Source: Caldilineaceae bacterium (GTDB lineage: Bacteria > Chloroflexota > Anaerolineae > Caldilineales > Caldilineaceae). From it: 64,000 nucleotides of DNA. The notes below the pieces were generated by a model. That model was not told the DNA's origin. It worked only from the letters and a program-made list of their open reading frames with translations, and made no database searches. Positions 15,105-24,369 of this stretch are shown in pieces; position 1 is the first letter of the stretch; the number at the start of each line of letters is the position of its first letter. The stretch covers positions 159,941-223,940 of the forward strand of contig JAJDXQ010000010.1 in NCBI GenBank assembly GCA_022823185.1, in the 5' to 3' direction. The position numbers and the translations under genes are program-made.

Positions 15105-15392
15105 ATGAACACGTACGAATTGGTGTACATCATCCAGCCCAATCTGGATGATGAGGGTGTCAAAGCCGTGGATGACCGGATTGGACGGGCCATCGACGGC
15201 GAAGATGGGACAATCGAGAGCACCGATTATTGGGGCAAACGCCAGTTGGCCTATCCCATCAAAGGACATTTTGAAGGGCACTACATTCTGCACAACCTCT
15301 CGATGCCTCCAACCGCGGTGCAGAACGTGGAACGACAGTTACGGCTATCCGAAGATGTATTGCGTTTCCTCGTTGTCCGCGTTGAGGACTAA
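15105..15392 (+). CDS. rpsF: 30S ribosomal protein S6
   Basis: A 95-residue S6 protein of normal length. It begins MNTYELVYIIQPNLDDEG, has the central YWGKRQLAYPIKGHFEGHY motif and ends LRLSEDVLRFLVVRVED; S6 pairs with S18 on the 30S platform. ATG 15105 is preceded by AAGGAGTGAAAGGG. It heads the operon rpsF-rpsR-foldase. The spacer to rpsR is only 18 bp, with no ssb gene between them as in many other bacteria. A promoter and structured leader lie upstream. Confidence 0.97.
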   Translation: MNTYELVYIIQPNLDDEGVKAVDDRIGRAIDGEDGTIESTDYWGKRQLAYPIKGHFEGHYILHNLSMPPTAVQNVERQLRLSEDVLRFLVVRVED

Positions 15393-15410
15393 CCCACAAA
15401 GGAGCATCGA

Positions 15411-16118
15411 ATGTCTGACGAAACCAAATTGACCGAAGCCGAGGCGAACATAGAGGAACAGCCGGCCGACGAGGCGCCAGCGCAAGAGGAAGCTCCCGTG
15501 CTGGAGGCAAGCGCGGCGGAGGGTGAACCGCAAGCAGTAGCCGAGCCGGTGGCCGAAGCGGTTTCCGAGCCTGAGGCTGAGGCGGCAACCGAGCCGGTGG
15601 CCGAAGCAGTGGCAGAGCCTGAGGTTGAAGCGGCATCTGAGCCGGTAGCCGAAGCAGCGGCAGTACCTGAGGCTGAGCCGGTCGCCGAAGCGGTTGCCGA
15701 GCCGGCAGCCGAAGCTGTGGCAGAGCCGGAGGCTGAAGCGGTTGCCGAGCCGGTGGTTGAAGCGGCTGTGGAGAGCGCAAGCGCCGAATCGGACGAAGGC
15801 GGCAGGCAGCGAGAGCAGCAGGCGCCGACGTTGAACCGCGTTGAAGGGCCGGCCATCTTTAATCGCGCCAAGCAGGGGAATCAGCGCAGGAATCCCCGGC
15901 ACGTTGGCAACGATGTGCGTATCGACGAGATCGACTACAAGAACGTGCAGATTCTCAGCCGGTTCGTCGATAACTACGGACGCATTCACAACCGCCGCAA
16001 GACCCGCGTCACCGCGAAGCTGCAGCGCAAAGTGACCAGGGCGATCAAACGGGCCCGGCATCTGGCCCTGATGCCCTATACAGGTGAACATATGCGTATA
16101 ACAGGGCGGCGCGGTTAA
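15411..16118 (+). CDS. rpsR: 30S ribosomal protein S18 with long acidic repeat extension
   Basis: The last 67 residues (169-235: VRIDEIDYKNVQILSRFVDN through MPYTGEHMRITGRRG) are a complete S18, normally 70-90 residues in total. The preceding 168 residues are an addition. Residues 1-130 are acidic, and 41-118 are built of degenerate repeats around AEPVAEAVAEPEAEA; residues 131-167 form a basic, Arg/Asn/Gln-rich linker. The extension is in frame, starts at an ATG six bases after AAGGAG, and no ATG closer to the core has a ribosome binding site. It is low-complexity and predicted disordered or helical. It could contact ribosomal proteins or other partners, or be cleaved. Downstream, 7 bp separates it from the foldase gene. 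Confidence 0.93.
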   Translation: MSDETKLTEAEANIEEQPADEAPAQEEAPVLEASAAEGEPQAVAEPVAEAVSEPEAEAATEPVAEAVAEPEVEAASEPVAEAAAVPEAEPVAEAVAEPAAEAVAEPEAEAVAEPVVEAAVESASAESDEGGRQREQQAPTLNRVEGPAIFNRAKQGNQRRNPRHVGNDVRIDEIDYKNVQILSRFVDNYGRIHNRRKTRVTAKLQRKVTRAIKRARHLALMPYTGEHMRITGRRG

Positions 16119-16125
16119 TCGATCC

Positions 16126-17634
16126 ATGGCCAAGAAGCGCAGACGACGAAGGCAGGAAGAGGCGCCACAGGTCGAAAACAGACGTCAGGTCCGCCTGCGA
16201 GCCCGCGAACGGGAGCGCAACCTGCGGCTCACCTTGATCGTCGGCGGCGTAGTCGGCGTGTCGCTGCTCCTGGTTCTTTATGGTGTGGTCAATGAACTGG
16301 TCTTCAAGCCGGGCAGCGTGCTGGCGCAGGTAGAAGACAGGACGATTGTGACGCGGGACTTCTGGCAGCAGGCGCGCCTGCGTCAGAGCGAGCTTGAGAA
16401 TCAGCGGCTGCGCCTGCAGGTGTTTTCGCAGCAGTTTGGGGATTCCAGTCTGTTCGCCTCGCAGATCGCTTCGATCAATGCGACGCTGGCCAGCCCTTTG
16501 ACGCTGGGGACGCAGGTTCTCAATGAAATGATCGAAGGGACAGTCCTGGCGATTAAGGCGCCGGAAGTAGGCGTGGCCGTGAGCGATGCAGAGGTGGAGG
16601 AGACGCTGCGGGATGAGGTGGCGCTGGGGGAGGGCGCGCTGACTGAGCCGCAAGCCACGGCCACCGCGGATGCCGCGATCGAAGCGACCGCCACTGCGGA
16701 AACGTTTACGCCGACGCCGCTGCCGTCGCCATCCCCGACGCCGGAAGAAGGCGGAGACAGCGGGACGGAGGCGGCCGCGTCTCCTCCTGATGGTGATCCT
16801 GAGGGCCCTGCCACCGATCCCACGACGCCTGAGGCGCCCACGATCCTGACAGACGAGTTGTATCAGGAGGGGCTGCGCGCGCTGGAAGAGAATTTGCGCG
16901 AGAACGCCGGCATGAGCCTGGACAGCTATCGCGAGGTGATCCGGGCGCGTCTGTTGCGCACGAAGATGTCGGAGACGATCAGCCAGGATCTGGTATCGAC
17001 GACTGAGGAGCAGGTCCGGGCCCGCCATATTCTGATCTCTGTTGATCCTGAGCCTGAAGAGGCGGCTGGCGAGACGTCCGCTGTGGAGACGCCCGCGCCG
17101 GCGCCGGAGAACGGCGCGGACGCAACCGAGACGACGGAGGGGACTGCGGCGGAGGCGGTTGCGGAGGACAGCCCGCCCGCGCCGGAGATATGGAACCCGG
17201 ACAGCAACGGGGATGGCCGCGTGGACGATGCCGAGGCGCTGGCCTTTGCGCAGATTCTGCATCAGCGAATTCTGGACGGCGAGGACTTTGCTGACCTGGC
17301 GCTGCGGTTCAGCAATGACCCGGGCAGCGGCTCACAGGGCGGCGATCTGGGCTGGGCGGGCCGGGGGCGCTACGTGCCTGAATTTGATGAAGCCGCATTT
17401 TCGCTCGAAGTCGGCGAGCTCAGCGCGCCGATCAAGACGACTTTCGGCTATCATATTATCGAAGTGCTGGAACGGGACGATGAACGGCCGAAAGAGGAAG
17501 CCAGCTTGCAGCAGGCGTATGCGGAGGCTTTCCAGACGTGGCTGCAGGAGCAGGTGCTGTCGCTGAACATCGATCGCCCGGACAACCTGGCCGCGATGTT
17601 GCCGCGTAATCTTGGCGATGCGGACAACCAGTAG
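16126..17634 (+). CDS. Membrane-anchored parvulin-type peptidyl-prolyl isomerase with split PPIase domain
   Basis: A 502-residue PrsA/SurA-like foldase. A basic cytoplasmic tail (KKRRRRRQEE) precedes one transmembrane helix (LTLIVGGVVGVSLLLVLYGV, residues 36-55). A SurA-N-like helical region and a Pro/Thr/Ala-rich linker lead to the parvulin domain. That domain is interrupted: strand RARHILISV is at 298-306, then about 60 inserted residues rich in Ala/Glu/Pro end in an EF-hand-like loop DSNGDGRVDDAE (359-370), after which the domain resumes (ILDGEDFADLALRFSND, GGDLGWAGRGRYVPEFDEAA, FGYHIIEVLE). It probably folds exported proteins. The gene closes the rpsF operon and is followed by an intrinsic terminator. 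Confidence 0.88.
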   Translation: MAKKRRRRRQEEAPQVENRRQVRLRARERERNLRLTLIVGGVVGVSLLLVLYGVVNELVFKPGSVLAQVEDRTIVTRDFWQQARLRQSELENQRLRLQVFSQQFGDSSLFASQIASINATLASPLTLGTQVLNEMIEGTVLAIKAPEVGVAVSDAEVEETLRDEVALGEGALTEPQATATADAAIEATATAETFTPTPLPSPSPTPEEGGDSGTEAAASPPDGDPEGPATDPTTPEAPTILTDELYQEGLRALEENLRENAGMSLDSYREVIRARLLRTKMSETISQDLVSTTEEQVRARHILISVDPEPEEAAGETSAVETPAPAPENGADATETTEGTAAEAVAEDSPPAPEIWNPDSNGDGRVDDAEALAFAQILHQRILDGEDFADLALRFSNDPGSGSQGGDLGWAGRGRYVPEFDEAAFSLEVGELSAPIKTTFGYHIIEVLERDDERPKEEASLQQAYAEAFQTWLQEQVLSLNIDRPDNLAAMLPRNLGDADNQ

Positions 17635-17693
17635 GGCCGGTCTGCCGCGTTAGCGGTTTTGCAGGCAGGCTGGAGGACAATCAGAGATTTCAG

Positions 17694-17722
17694 GACGCCG
17701 GGCGCGCTGTCCGGCGTCTTTT
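17694..17722 (+). terminator. Rho-independent terminator of rpsF-rpsR-foldase operon
   Basis: An 8-bp GC-rich stem (GACGCCGG at 17694-17701, CCGGCGTC at 17711-17718) is followed by TTTTATT. It also covers the 3' end of the convergent ABC ATPase gene. Confidence 0.75.
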
Positions 17723-18503
17723 ATTGGCGCGCCGCTTGTTCCGCGCCCGTTGCGAGGCAGGCACGGATTTCGCTGATGAGCGCGCCGGCCTGGGGCCTCG
17801 TCAGCATTTCCAGCGTGCGCGGGCGGGGCAGGTGGACGGGGATGATGCCCTGGAGGCTGCCGGGCTGCCCGCTGAGAACGAGCACGCGATCGGCGAGGAA
17901 GACGGCCTCCTGGATACTGTGTGTAATCATCAGGACGGTCTGCTGGCGGTCATGGCAGATGCGCAGGAGCTCCTGGTTGAGACGCTCGCGGGTCAGGGCG
18001 TCGAGCGCGCCGAATGGCTCGTCCATCAGGAGCAGGGCAGGGCTCTGCAGCAGGGCGCGCGTGAGCGTCACGCGCTGGGCCATGCCGCCGGAGAGCTGGG
18101 AGGGGTATGCGTCGGCGAACTTGCCGAGCCCCATCAGGGCAAGCGCGGCGCGGGCCCGCTCGCGGTCCTGATCGGCGAGCGGCTTGCGCAGCTCCAGGGG
18201 GAGCAGGACGTTTTCGAGGGCTGTGCGCCAGGGCATCAGATTGGTGTTCTGGAAGACGAACCCGATCTGCGGCTGGGGGGCGCGCACGGTGTTGCCTTCA
18301 AACTGGACCAGGCCGGATGTGGGCGCCAGGAGGCCGCCGAGAATGCGCAGAAGAGTTGATTTGCCGCTGCCGCTGTCGCCAACGACGCAGACAAACTCGT
18401 GCGCCTGCACGGAGAGGGAGACGCCGGCCAGCGCGGGCGTGACGCGGTTGCGGCGGCTATAGGTGTGGCTGACGTTGCGCGCCCGGAGTAGAGGTTCTGT
18501 CAT
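17721..18503 (-). CDS. ABC transporter ATP-binding protein, probable riboflavin importer
   Basis: A 260-residue ATPase of the nitrate/sulfonate/taurine family. Walker A GDSGSGKST is at residues 42-50, the Q-loop sits in FVFQNTNLMPW, the signature is LSGGMAQR, Walker B is LLLMDEPFGALD and the switch His is in MITHSIQEA. It energises the permease encoded upstream. It is third in a minus-strand operon with permease and binding protein, and the operon is preceded by an FMN riboswitch, so the likely substrate is riboflavin. The 56-bp gap after the binding-protein gene supports cotranscription. No obvious ribosome binding site precedes ATG 18503. In other systems this ATPase type also serves thiamine precursor or alkanesulfonate import. 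Confidence 0.87.
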   Translation of the reverse strand: MTEPLLRARNVSHTYSRRNRVTPALAGVSLSVQAHEFVCVVGDSGSGKSTLLRILGGLLAPTSGLVQFEGNTVRAPQPQIGFVFQNTNLMPWRTALENVLLPLELRKPLADQDRERARAALALMGLGKFADAYPSQLSGGMAQRVTLTRALLQSPALLLMDEPFGALDALTRERLNQELLRICHDRQQTVLMITHSIQEAVFLADRVLVLSGQPGSLQGIIPVHLPRPRTLEMLTRPQAGALISEIRACLATGAEQAARQ

Positions 18504-18559
18504 CGCTGGTCAGAGACGGTTGCGCGTGCGCCGCTGGCGGGCGGCGCACGCGGGGCATG

Positions 18560-19651
18560 TCACTGAAGGAATTCGTTGGTGTACATCTCTTCGGGCTGGA
18601 CGATCCGTTCGACAAAGCCGATGCGCAGAAGGAGCTCGGCCACGGTCTGCCACTCGGCATCGGTGGTCGCGCCGTGCGCGCCGTCCGGCCGCGGCTGCCA
18701 GAAGGGAAGAGAGGCGTCGAAGACCAGGCGGTTGGCGGCTTCGTTTTCCCCGCCCGCCTCCGGCACAAAGTTCAAGGCGATTGCGAAGGATTCGTCCGGA
18801 TTGGCAAGCGTATAGGCGACCGACTCCTGCAGCGCGCGCACCATGGCCTCGACCAGCTGCGGTTCCTCCTGCAAGGTGCGTTGGTTTGTGACGAGCCCGT
18901 TGGCAGGGATCTGCAGGTATTGGTCGAGGGGAATCTGGACGGTCTCGATGCCGGCATTGCCGAGCACGACAGGGCCGTTGACGGCGTAGTCGACTGCAGC
19001 GTCGACCAGGTCTTCGCTCACGGCGGAGGCCTGGGTGAAGCCGATGCTCTCCATCTGAATGTCGGTTTCGGTCAGCCCGGCGGTATCGAGGAGGGCGCGC
19101 AGCGCGATGTAGGTGGCGCCGAAGGGGCCCGGCACGCCGACCGTGCGGCCGGCGAGGTCGGCTGGTTCATGAATGCCGGCGTCTGCCTTGGCAAAGACAG
19201 TGACGGGATAGCTGGTGTACCAGTTCATGACATACTTGACCGGCAGTTCCTGGGCGCGGCCAAGCACGAGCTGATCGCCGCTGGCGATCATGAACTGCAG
19301 CTCGTCGGTAGCGACCAGTTTGAGGTAGTCGTTTTCGAAGCCGTAATCCAACGACAGATCGACGCCCCTGGCTGCGAAGAATCCTTTTTCGATGCCGACA
19401 TAGAAGGGCGCGAACTGGACATTGGGGATGAAGCCAACGCCTAACGTGATCGGGCGGGGGGCTTGCGGTTCGGCGGGCGCGGCAGGCGCTGTTGCCGGCG
19501 CGATAGGGGCGCAGGCGGCCGCGATCGCAGCCAGGAAGGCCAGCAGAATCAGTGTGAGCAGGCGGGACAGGGCCGCGGGGCTCGCGGCTGCGGGGCCGGG
19601 CAGAGCGGAGCCGGCGCGGGCGGTTGGACGGCGGTCGGTGAACTGTTTCAT
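18560..19651 (-). CDS. ribY: NMT1/THI5-like substrate-binding lipoprotein, probable riboflavin binding (RibY-type)
   Basis: A 363-residue periplasmic-type binding protein. The signal sequence (LLTLILLAFLAAIAA) ends at lipobox Cys47, and an Ala/Pro tether follows. The mature domain begins ITLGVGFIPNVQFAPFYVGI, typical of NMT1/THI5-like proteins, followed by EKGFF and GVDLSLDYGFEND. THI5-like proteins usually bind pyrimidine precursors of thiamine, but the FMN riboswitch upstream and the RibXY systems described in Chloroflexi point to riboflavin. ATG 19651 has AGAGGAACG just before it. The gene lies 74 bp after the permease gene. The symbol rests on family and riboswitch context, not on a binding-site residue I can verify. 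Confidence 0.8.
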   Translation of the reverse strand: MKQFTDRRPTARAGSALPGPAAASPAALSRLLTLILLAFLAAIAAACAPIAPATAPAAPAEPQAPRPITLGVGFIPNVQFAPFYVGIEKGFFAARGVDLSLDYGFENDYLKLVATDELQFMIASGDQLVLGRAQELPVKYVMNWYTSYPVTVFAKADAGIHEPADLAGRTVGVPGPFGATYIALRALLDTAGLTETDIQMESIGFTQASAVSEDLVDAAVDYAVNGPVVLGNAGIETVQIPLDQYLQIPANGLVTNQRTLQEEPQLVEAMVRALQESVAYTLANPDESFAIALNFVPEAGGENEAANRLVFDASLPFWQPRPDGAHGATTDAEWQTVAELLLRIGFVERIVQPEEMYTNEFLQ

Positions 19652-19725
19652 TCGTTCCTCTGCATGTTTGCGAACAGGAGAGATTCTCCTGTGACAGATA
19701 CGTTTGGCGGAAGAGGGCGCGCGGT

Positions 19726-20625
<900 letters not shown>

Positions 20626-20642
20626 CGTACGGCTTTGCCCCC

Positions 20643-20680
20643 AAAAACAAGGAACCCGAAGCGCAAGATTGCTTCGGGTT
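20643..20680 (-). terminator. Intrinsic terminator of the FMN riboswitch expression platform
   Basis: Read on the minus strand, a perfect 10-bp stem (AACCCGAAGC with GCTTCGGGTT, 8-base loop) is followed by CCTTGTTTTT. It lies between the aptamer and the permease ATG, as expected for FMN-induced premature termination. Confidence 0.85.
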
Positions 20681-20869
20681 CTGTAAGCAGCGCGGCTACA
20701 TTCCCGGCGTACGCCGAGAACGGCCACAGACAGCGGTTGGCGCGCGCGTCCTCATAACAAAACGGCCCGGGATACATGTATCGTACCCCGGGCGTTGCGC
20801 GCAGCAGCCACTGCAAATAGCCAAAGAGGGCGGGAACAGCACACGCACTGGCACTGCCCACGCTCTTTG

Positions 20870-21034
<165 letters not shown>

Positions 21035-21058
21035 GTAGGTTATGCGGTTGTTGCGGTC

Positions 21059-21088
21059 ATTATGGCAGAGTGTTGGGGCGCGCGTCAA
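21059..21088 (-). promoter_or_regulatory. Promoter of the FMN-riboswitch operon
   Basis: On the minus strand TTGACG and CATAAT are separated by 18 bp, ending about 25 bp before the aptamer. The transcript would therefore begin with the riboswitch. Confidence 0.65.
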
Positions 21089-21089
21089 A

Positions 21090-21158
21090 CTGCAATGGAC
21101 GGGGATTTTGTCTGGACGGGAATTTTTGGGATTTGGGGATGGGGTCTGAAGGGAGGGG
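21090..21158 (+). repeat. Second copy of the G-rich GGACGGGGATTT repeat
   Basis: TGGACGGGGATTTTGTCTGGACGG followed by GAATTTTTGGGATTTGGGGAT repeats the unit seen at 1140-1300. It lies between the riboswitch promoter and the end of lysS, again in a spacer at a gene end. Confidence 0.55.
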
Positions 21159-21159
21159 G

Positions 21160-22704
21160 TTAGGCGTCGGCGGTGGGGATGGGGGCGGCGGCGGGTTGGG
21201 CGGTGTCGTCGATTTCGCGGAGGTGGGGGAAGAGGATGACTTCGCGGATGGTGTCGCGGTTGGTGAGGAGCATGGTGAGGCGGTCGATGCCCATGCCGAA
21301 GCCGCCGGTGGGCGGCATTCCGTAGCTGAGCGCCTCGACATAATCGATGTCGACGGGGTGGGCTTCTTCGTCGCCCTGCGCGGCGCGGTAGTTTTCGTCG
21401 AGGAAGCGCTGCAGCTGGTCGACGGGGTCGTTGAGCTCGGTGAAGGCGTTGCAGAGCTCCATGCCGGCGGCGAAGCCTTCGAAGCGCTCGACCAGGCGCT
21501 CACTGTCCGGCATCGCTTTGGCGAGCGGGCTGACTTCGCGCGGATAGTCGACAAGAAAGGTGGGCTGGATCAGATTGGGTTCGCAGAACCTGGAGAGCAA
21601 CTGGTCGACCAGCTTGCCCCAGTTGTCGGCGGCGGAGGCGTCGATGCCGCGGCTGCGCATCTGTGCCCGCAGGCTGGCGGCATCGGGAAACTGCTCGTAG
21701 TCGATGCCGGATGCGTCGCGGATGGCCTGGCGGAGGGGCAGGCGCGGCCAAGGCGGCGTAAAGTCGATTGTGCGCTCCTGCCAGGTGACAACGGGGCTGC
21801 CGGTCACCTGTTCGGCGGTGAAGGCGACCATCTCCTCGGTGCGGCGCATGACGTCTTCGTAGTCGACGTAGGCCTCATAGAATTCGAGCTGGGTGAATTC
21901 CGGATTGTGCTTGAAGCTGACGCCTTCGTTGCGGAAGTCGCGACCGATCTCGTAGACGGCGGGAAAGCCTCCGACGATGAGGCGCTTCAGGTAGAGCTCG
22001 AAGCTGATGCGCAGGTAGAGGTCCTGGTGGAGCTGGTTGTGGTGGGTGACGAAGGGTTGCGCGGCCGCGCCGCCGTACAGCGGTTGCAGGATCGGCGTCT
22101 CGACTTCGAGGAAGCCTTCGCTGTCCAGGTAGGCGCGGAGGGCGCGCACGACGGCGGCCCGGTCGCGGAACAGGGCGCGCGCCTCTTCGTTGGCCAGCAG
22201 GTCCACGTAGCGGCGGCGGTAGCGGACTTCAGGGTCGCGCACGCCGTGCCATTTGTCCGGCATCGGTTTGAGGGCTTTGGCCAGGAAGGTGATCTCCTGG
22301 ACGGCGATGCTCAACTCGCCGGTGCGGGTGACGGAGAGAGGGCCGCTGGCGCTGATGAAGTCGCCGAGATCAATGAGGCGTTTCCAGACTTCGTTGTACC
22401 AGCCGTCGGGCAGGCTGTCGCGCTGGATGAAGAGCTGGATCTGGGCGCTGCCGTCGTCGAGGTCGGCGAAGCTGACTTTGCCCATGACGCGTATGCGTTT
22501 GAGGCGGCCGGCTACGGCCACGACCGGCTGCTCGTCGGCGTCCTCGTCATAGAGGGCGCGGGCGGCGGCGATGGTGTGGGAGCGGTTCACGCGCGCCGGA
22601 TAGGGGTCGATCCCGCGGGCGCGCAGGGCTTCCAGTTTCTGCAGACGGCTCTGTTCCTGATCGGTCAGGTTTTCAGGCTCGAACAGCTCGCTGGCGTCTC
22701 TCAC
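21160..22704 (-). CDS. lysS: Lysine--tRNA ligase, class II
   Basis: A 514-residue class II LysRS that charges tRNA-Lys. The N-terminal OB-fold anticodon-binding domain spans about 50-150 (VAVAGRLKRIRVMGKVSFAD). Motif 1 lies in RALRAYLDSEGFLEVETPIL, motif 2 in YEIGRDFRNEGVSFKHNPEF, and motif 3 near the end in GFGMGIDRLTMLLTN. The start is taken as GTG 22704, with AGGA and GGAG just upstream, because homology begins at the ENLTDQEQSRLQKLEALRARG segment; an earlier start would read into greA. The C-terminal tail after HLREID is Ala/Pro-rich. It is cotranscribed with greA, 61 bp upstream. No T-box is seen. Confidence 0.96.
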   Translation of the reverse strand: MRDASELFEPENLTDQEQSRLQKLEALRARGIDPYPARVNRSHTIAAARALYDEDADEQPVVAVAGRLKRIRVMGKVSFADLDDGSAQIQLFIQRDSLPDGWYNEVWKRLIDLGDFISASGPLSVTRTGELSIAVQEITFLAKALKPMPDKWHGVRDPEVRYRRRYVDLLANEEARALFRDRAAVVRALRAYLDSEGFLEVETPILQPLYGGAAAQPFVTHHNQLHQDLYLRISFELYLKRLIVGGFPAVYEIGRDFRNEGVSFKHNPEFTQLEFYEAYVDYEDVMRRTEEMVAFTAEQVTGSPVVTWQERTIDFTPPWPRLPLRQAIRDASGIDYEQFPDAASLRAQMRSRGIDASAADNWGKLVDQLLSRFCEPNLIQPTFLVDYPREVSPLAKAMPDSERLVERFEGFAAGMELCNAFTELNDPVDQLQRFLDENYRAAQGDEEAHPVDIDYVEALSYGMPPTGGFGMGIDRLTMLLTNRDTIREVILFPHLREIDDTAQPAAAPIPTADA

Positions 22705-22765
22705 AGTTCCTGCTCCTGGCGGGGGGGCCGGGTTTGCCGCTGGCGCAAGGGCAAAGGGGAGGATG

Positions 22766-23239
22766 TCACTCGACGCGGACGATTTTGAATTCGATTTCGC
22801 CAGCCGGCGCCTCGACGCGCACGACGTCTCCTGCGGTGCGGCCAAGCAGAGCCTTGCCGATTGGGCTCTCGTTGCTGATGCGCCCGTTGCTGGGGTCGGT
22901 TTCGGTTGAACCTACGATGGTGTAGATCTCTTCGTCGTCGTAGCCGTTTTCTCTGACGACGACGCTGCGGCCGAGGGCGACCTGGTCGTCGGGCGTCTGG
23001 GAATCGTCGATAATCTGTGCGTTATGGATCTTGACCTTGAGTTCCCGGATGCGCCCTTCGACAAAGGCTTGCGCGTTTTTGGCTTCGTCATAGCCGGCGT
23101 TTTCTCTCAGGTCGCCTTCGGCTTTGGCTTCGGCGATCTGCTGGGCGATCTCCTGGCGGCGTTCACCGACGAGATACGCCAGCTCTTCCTGCAGGGTATC
23201 GAGGCCGCTTTGGGTCAGGTAAACAGGACTGTCACTCAT
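22766..23239 (-). CDS. greA: Transcription elongation factor GreA
   Basis: A 157-residue GreA of normal length. The N-terminal coiled coil carries GDLRENAGYDEAKNAQAFVE, with the acidic tip that reaches the RNA polymerase active site to stimulate cleavage of backtracked RNA. The C-terminal FKBP-like part includes NESPIGKALLGRTAGDVV. ATG 23239 is chosen because MSDSPVYLTQSGLDTL is the expected N-terminus. A promoter lies at 23383-23411, giving a leader of about 137 bases with a perfect 7-bp hairpin (23344-23367). The gene is followed by lysS; greA-lysS pairing is widespread. Confidence 0.96.
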   Translation of the reverse strand: MSDSPVYLTQSGLDTLQEELAYLVGERRQEIAQQIAEAKAEGDLRENAGYDEAKNAQAFVEGRIRELKVKIHNAQIIDDSQTPDDQVALGRSVVVRENGYDDEEIYTIVGSTETDPSNGRISNESPIGKALLGRTAGDVVRVEAPAGEIEFKIVRVE

Positions 23240-23382
23240 AGTTCTTACTCGCTGGTTTGGGGGGATCTCTGGCACAAATAGAGAGGACGCGGTCAACGGC
23301 GTGAGAGTTTTCCGCCGCCAGCAGCGACCCCTGGAAAGTAAACGCCGACCCGGATCGTCAGGTCGGCTCTTAATCTGCTAGC

Positions 23383-23411
23383 ATTATAGCGGATTTTCCA
23401 TTAAATGCAAA
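23383..23411 (-). promoter_or_regulatory. Promoter of greA-lysS
   Basis: On the minus strand TTTGCA and a consensus TATAAT are 17 bp apart. A GCCGACC...GGTCGGC hairpin (23344-23367) lies just inside the predicted transcript and may act in attenuation. Confidence 0.75.
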
Positions 23412-23481
23412 CTTTGAAATGCCTGGTGGCCCAGTCCGGAGCAGAATTGGGACAGACCCGATTCCGGGGTATTTTTACGGT

Positions 23482-24357
23482 ATGGGACACCGGCCGCAAC
23501 TGTGGTTCGACCCTATGAACTTCGATGGATTCGCCCGTTTCTACGACGGGGATTACCGTGATTACAGGGATGACATTCCGCTCGTTCTGAAGACGGCGCG
23601 CACAGCGGGCCGCGCCGCGCTGGAGCTTGGCTGCGGAACCGGCCGCGTGCTGCTTCCGCTGGCTGAGGCCGGCTGTCATGTCGTCGGCATCGACAAGAGC
23701 GCGGCGCTGCTGTCGATCGCGCGGCGCAAGTTGGCGAAGCGCGGTTTTGCGTCGCCGGCAGCGCCGCCTGAGGCGCCGGGAGCGGAGAGGGAGGCGGAAG
23801 GGCCTTGGCCGGTCCGGCTGGCGCAGGCGGATATGACCGGTTTTCGGCTTGCGCAGAGGGAGTTTGACTTCGCGTTTGTGGTCAGCAACACGTTGATGCA
23901 CGTGACGACGCAGGCCGGGCAGTTGATGGCGCTGCGGCGCGCGGGCCGCCACCTGCGCGCGGGCGGTCTGCTTCTGATCGATCTGTTCAACCCGGACGTT
24001 GCTTACCTGGAGTCGATTGCGGGCATTCAGGAGCTGGCGGACCGGTGGGTGGACGAGGAGAGCGGCGCGCAGGTGTTGAAGTGGACGACCCGCACCGTGG
24101 ACGCGGCCCGGCAACTGCAGGAGACGGACTTTGTTTACGAGGAGATATTTCCGGACGGGCGCAGCGCACAGACGCGGCTATCTTTTCCGCTGCGCTTCTG
24201 GTGGCCGGACGAGGGCGTTATGCTGCTGGAACGGGCAGGGTTTGCGGTGGATGCGCTGTACGGGGATTTCGATGGCAGCCCGTATCGAGTTGACAGCGAG
24301 CGGCTGATCTTCATCGCCCGGAAGGAGGCGGCGGCCAGCGGTCGTTCAGACCGCTAG
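23482..24357 (+). CDS. Class I SAM-dependent methyltransferase
   Basis: A Rossmann-fold methyltransferase, 291 residues from ATG 23482. Motif I ALELGCGTGRVLLPLAEAG and the acidic end of strand 2 (HVVGIDKS) form the SAM pocket; LRAGGLLLIDLFNPD is the strand 4/5 region. A Pro/Ala/Glu-rich linker of about 20 residues interrupts the fold between helix C and strand 3. The start is uncertain: ATGs at 23419, 23482 and 23515 all lack good ribosome binding sites. The first would lie within ten bases of the divergent greA promoter and has poor third-position GC; the last begins exactly at the family-like NFDGFARFYDGDY. It is convergent with nrdJ, ending 12 bp from it. Substrate unknown. Confidence 0.83.
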   Translation: MGHRPQLWFDPMNFDGFARFYDGDYRDYRDDIPLVLKTARTAGRAALELGCGTGRVLLPLAEAGCHVVGIDKSAALLSIARRKLAKRGFASPAAPPEAPGAEREAEGPWPVRLAQADMTGFRLAQREFDFAFVVSNTLMHVTTQAGQLMALRRAGRHLRAGGLLLIDLFNPDVAYLESIAGIQELADRWVDEESGAQVLKWTTRTVDAARQLQETDFVYEEIFPDGRSAQTRLSFPLRFWWPDEGVMLLERAGFAVDALYGDFDGSPYRVDSERLIFIARKEAAASGRSDR

Positions 24358-24369
24358 CCGCCGAGGGGT

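Noticed and set aside
15259..16133. Long minus-strand frames across rpsR
   Set aside because: They result from the repeated codons of the S18 extension read backwards and show only low-complexity sequence.
21070..22788. 572-codon open frame opposite lysS
   Set aside because: It is a GC-driven shadow of lysS on the other strand, has no family resemblance and no start context; the lysS frame has full class II motifs.
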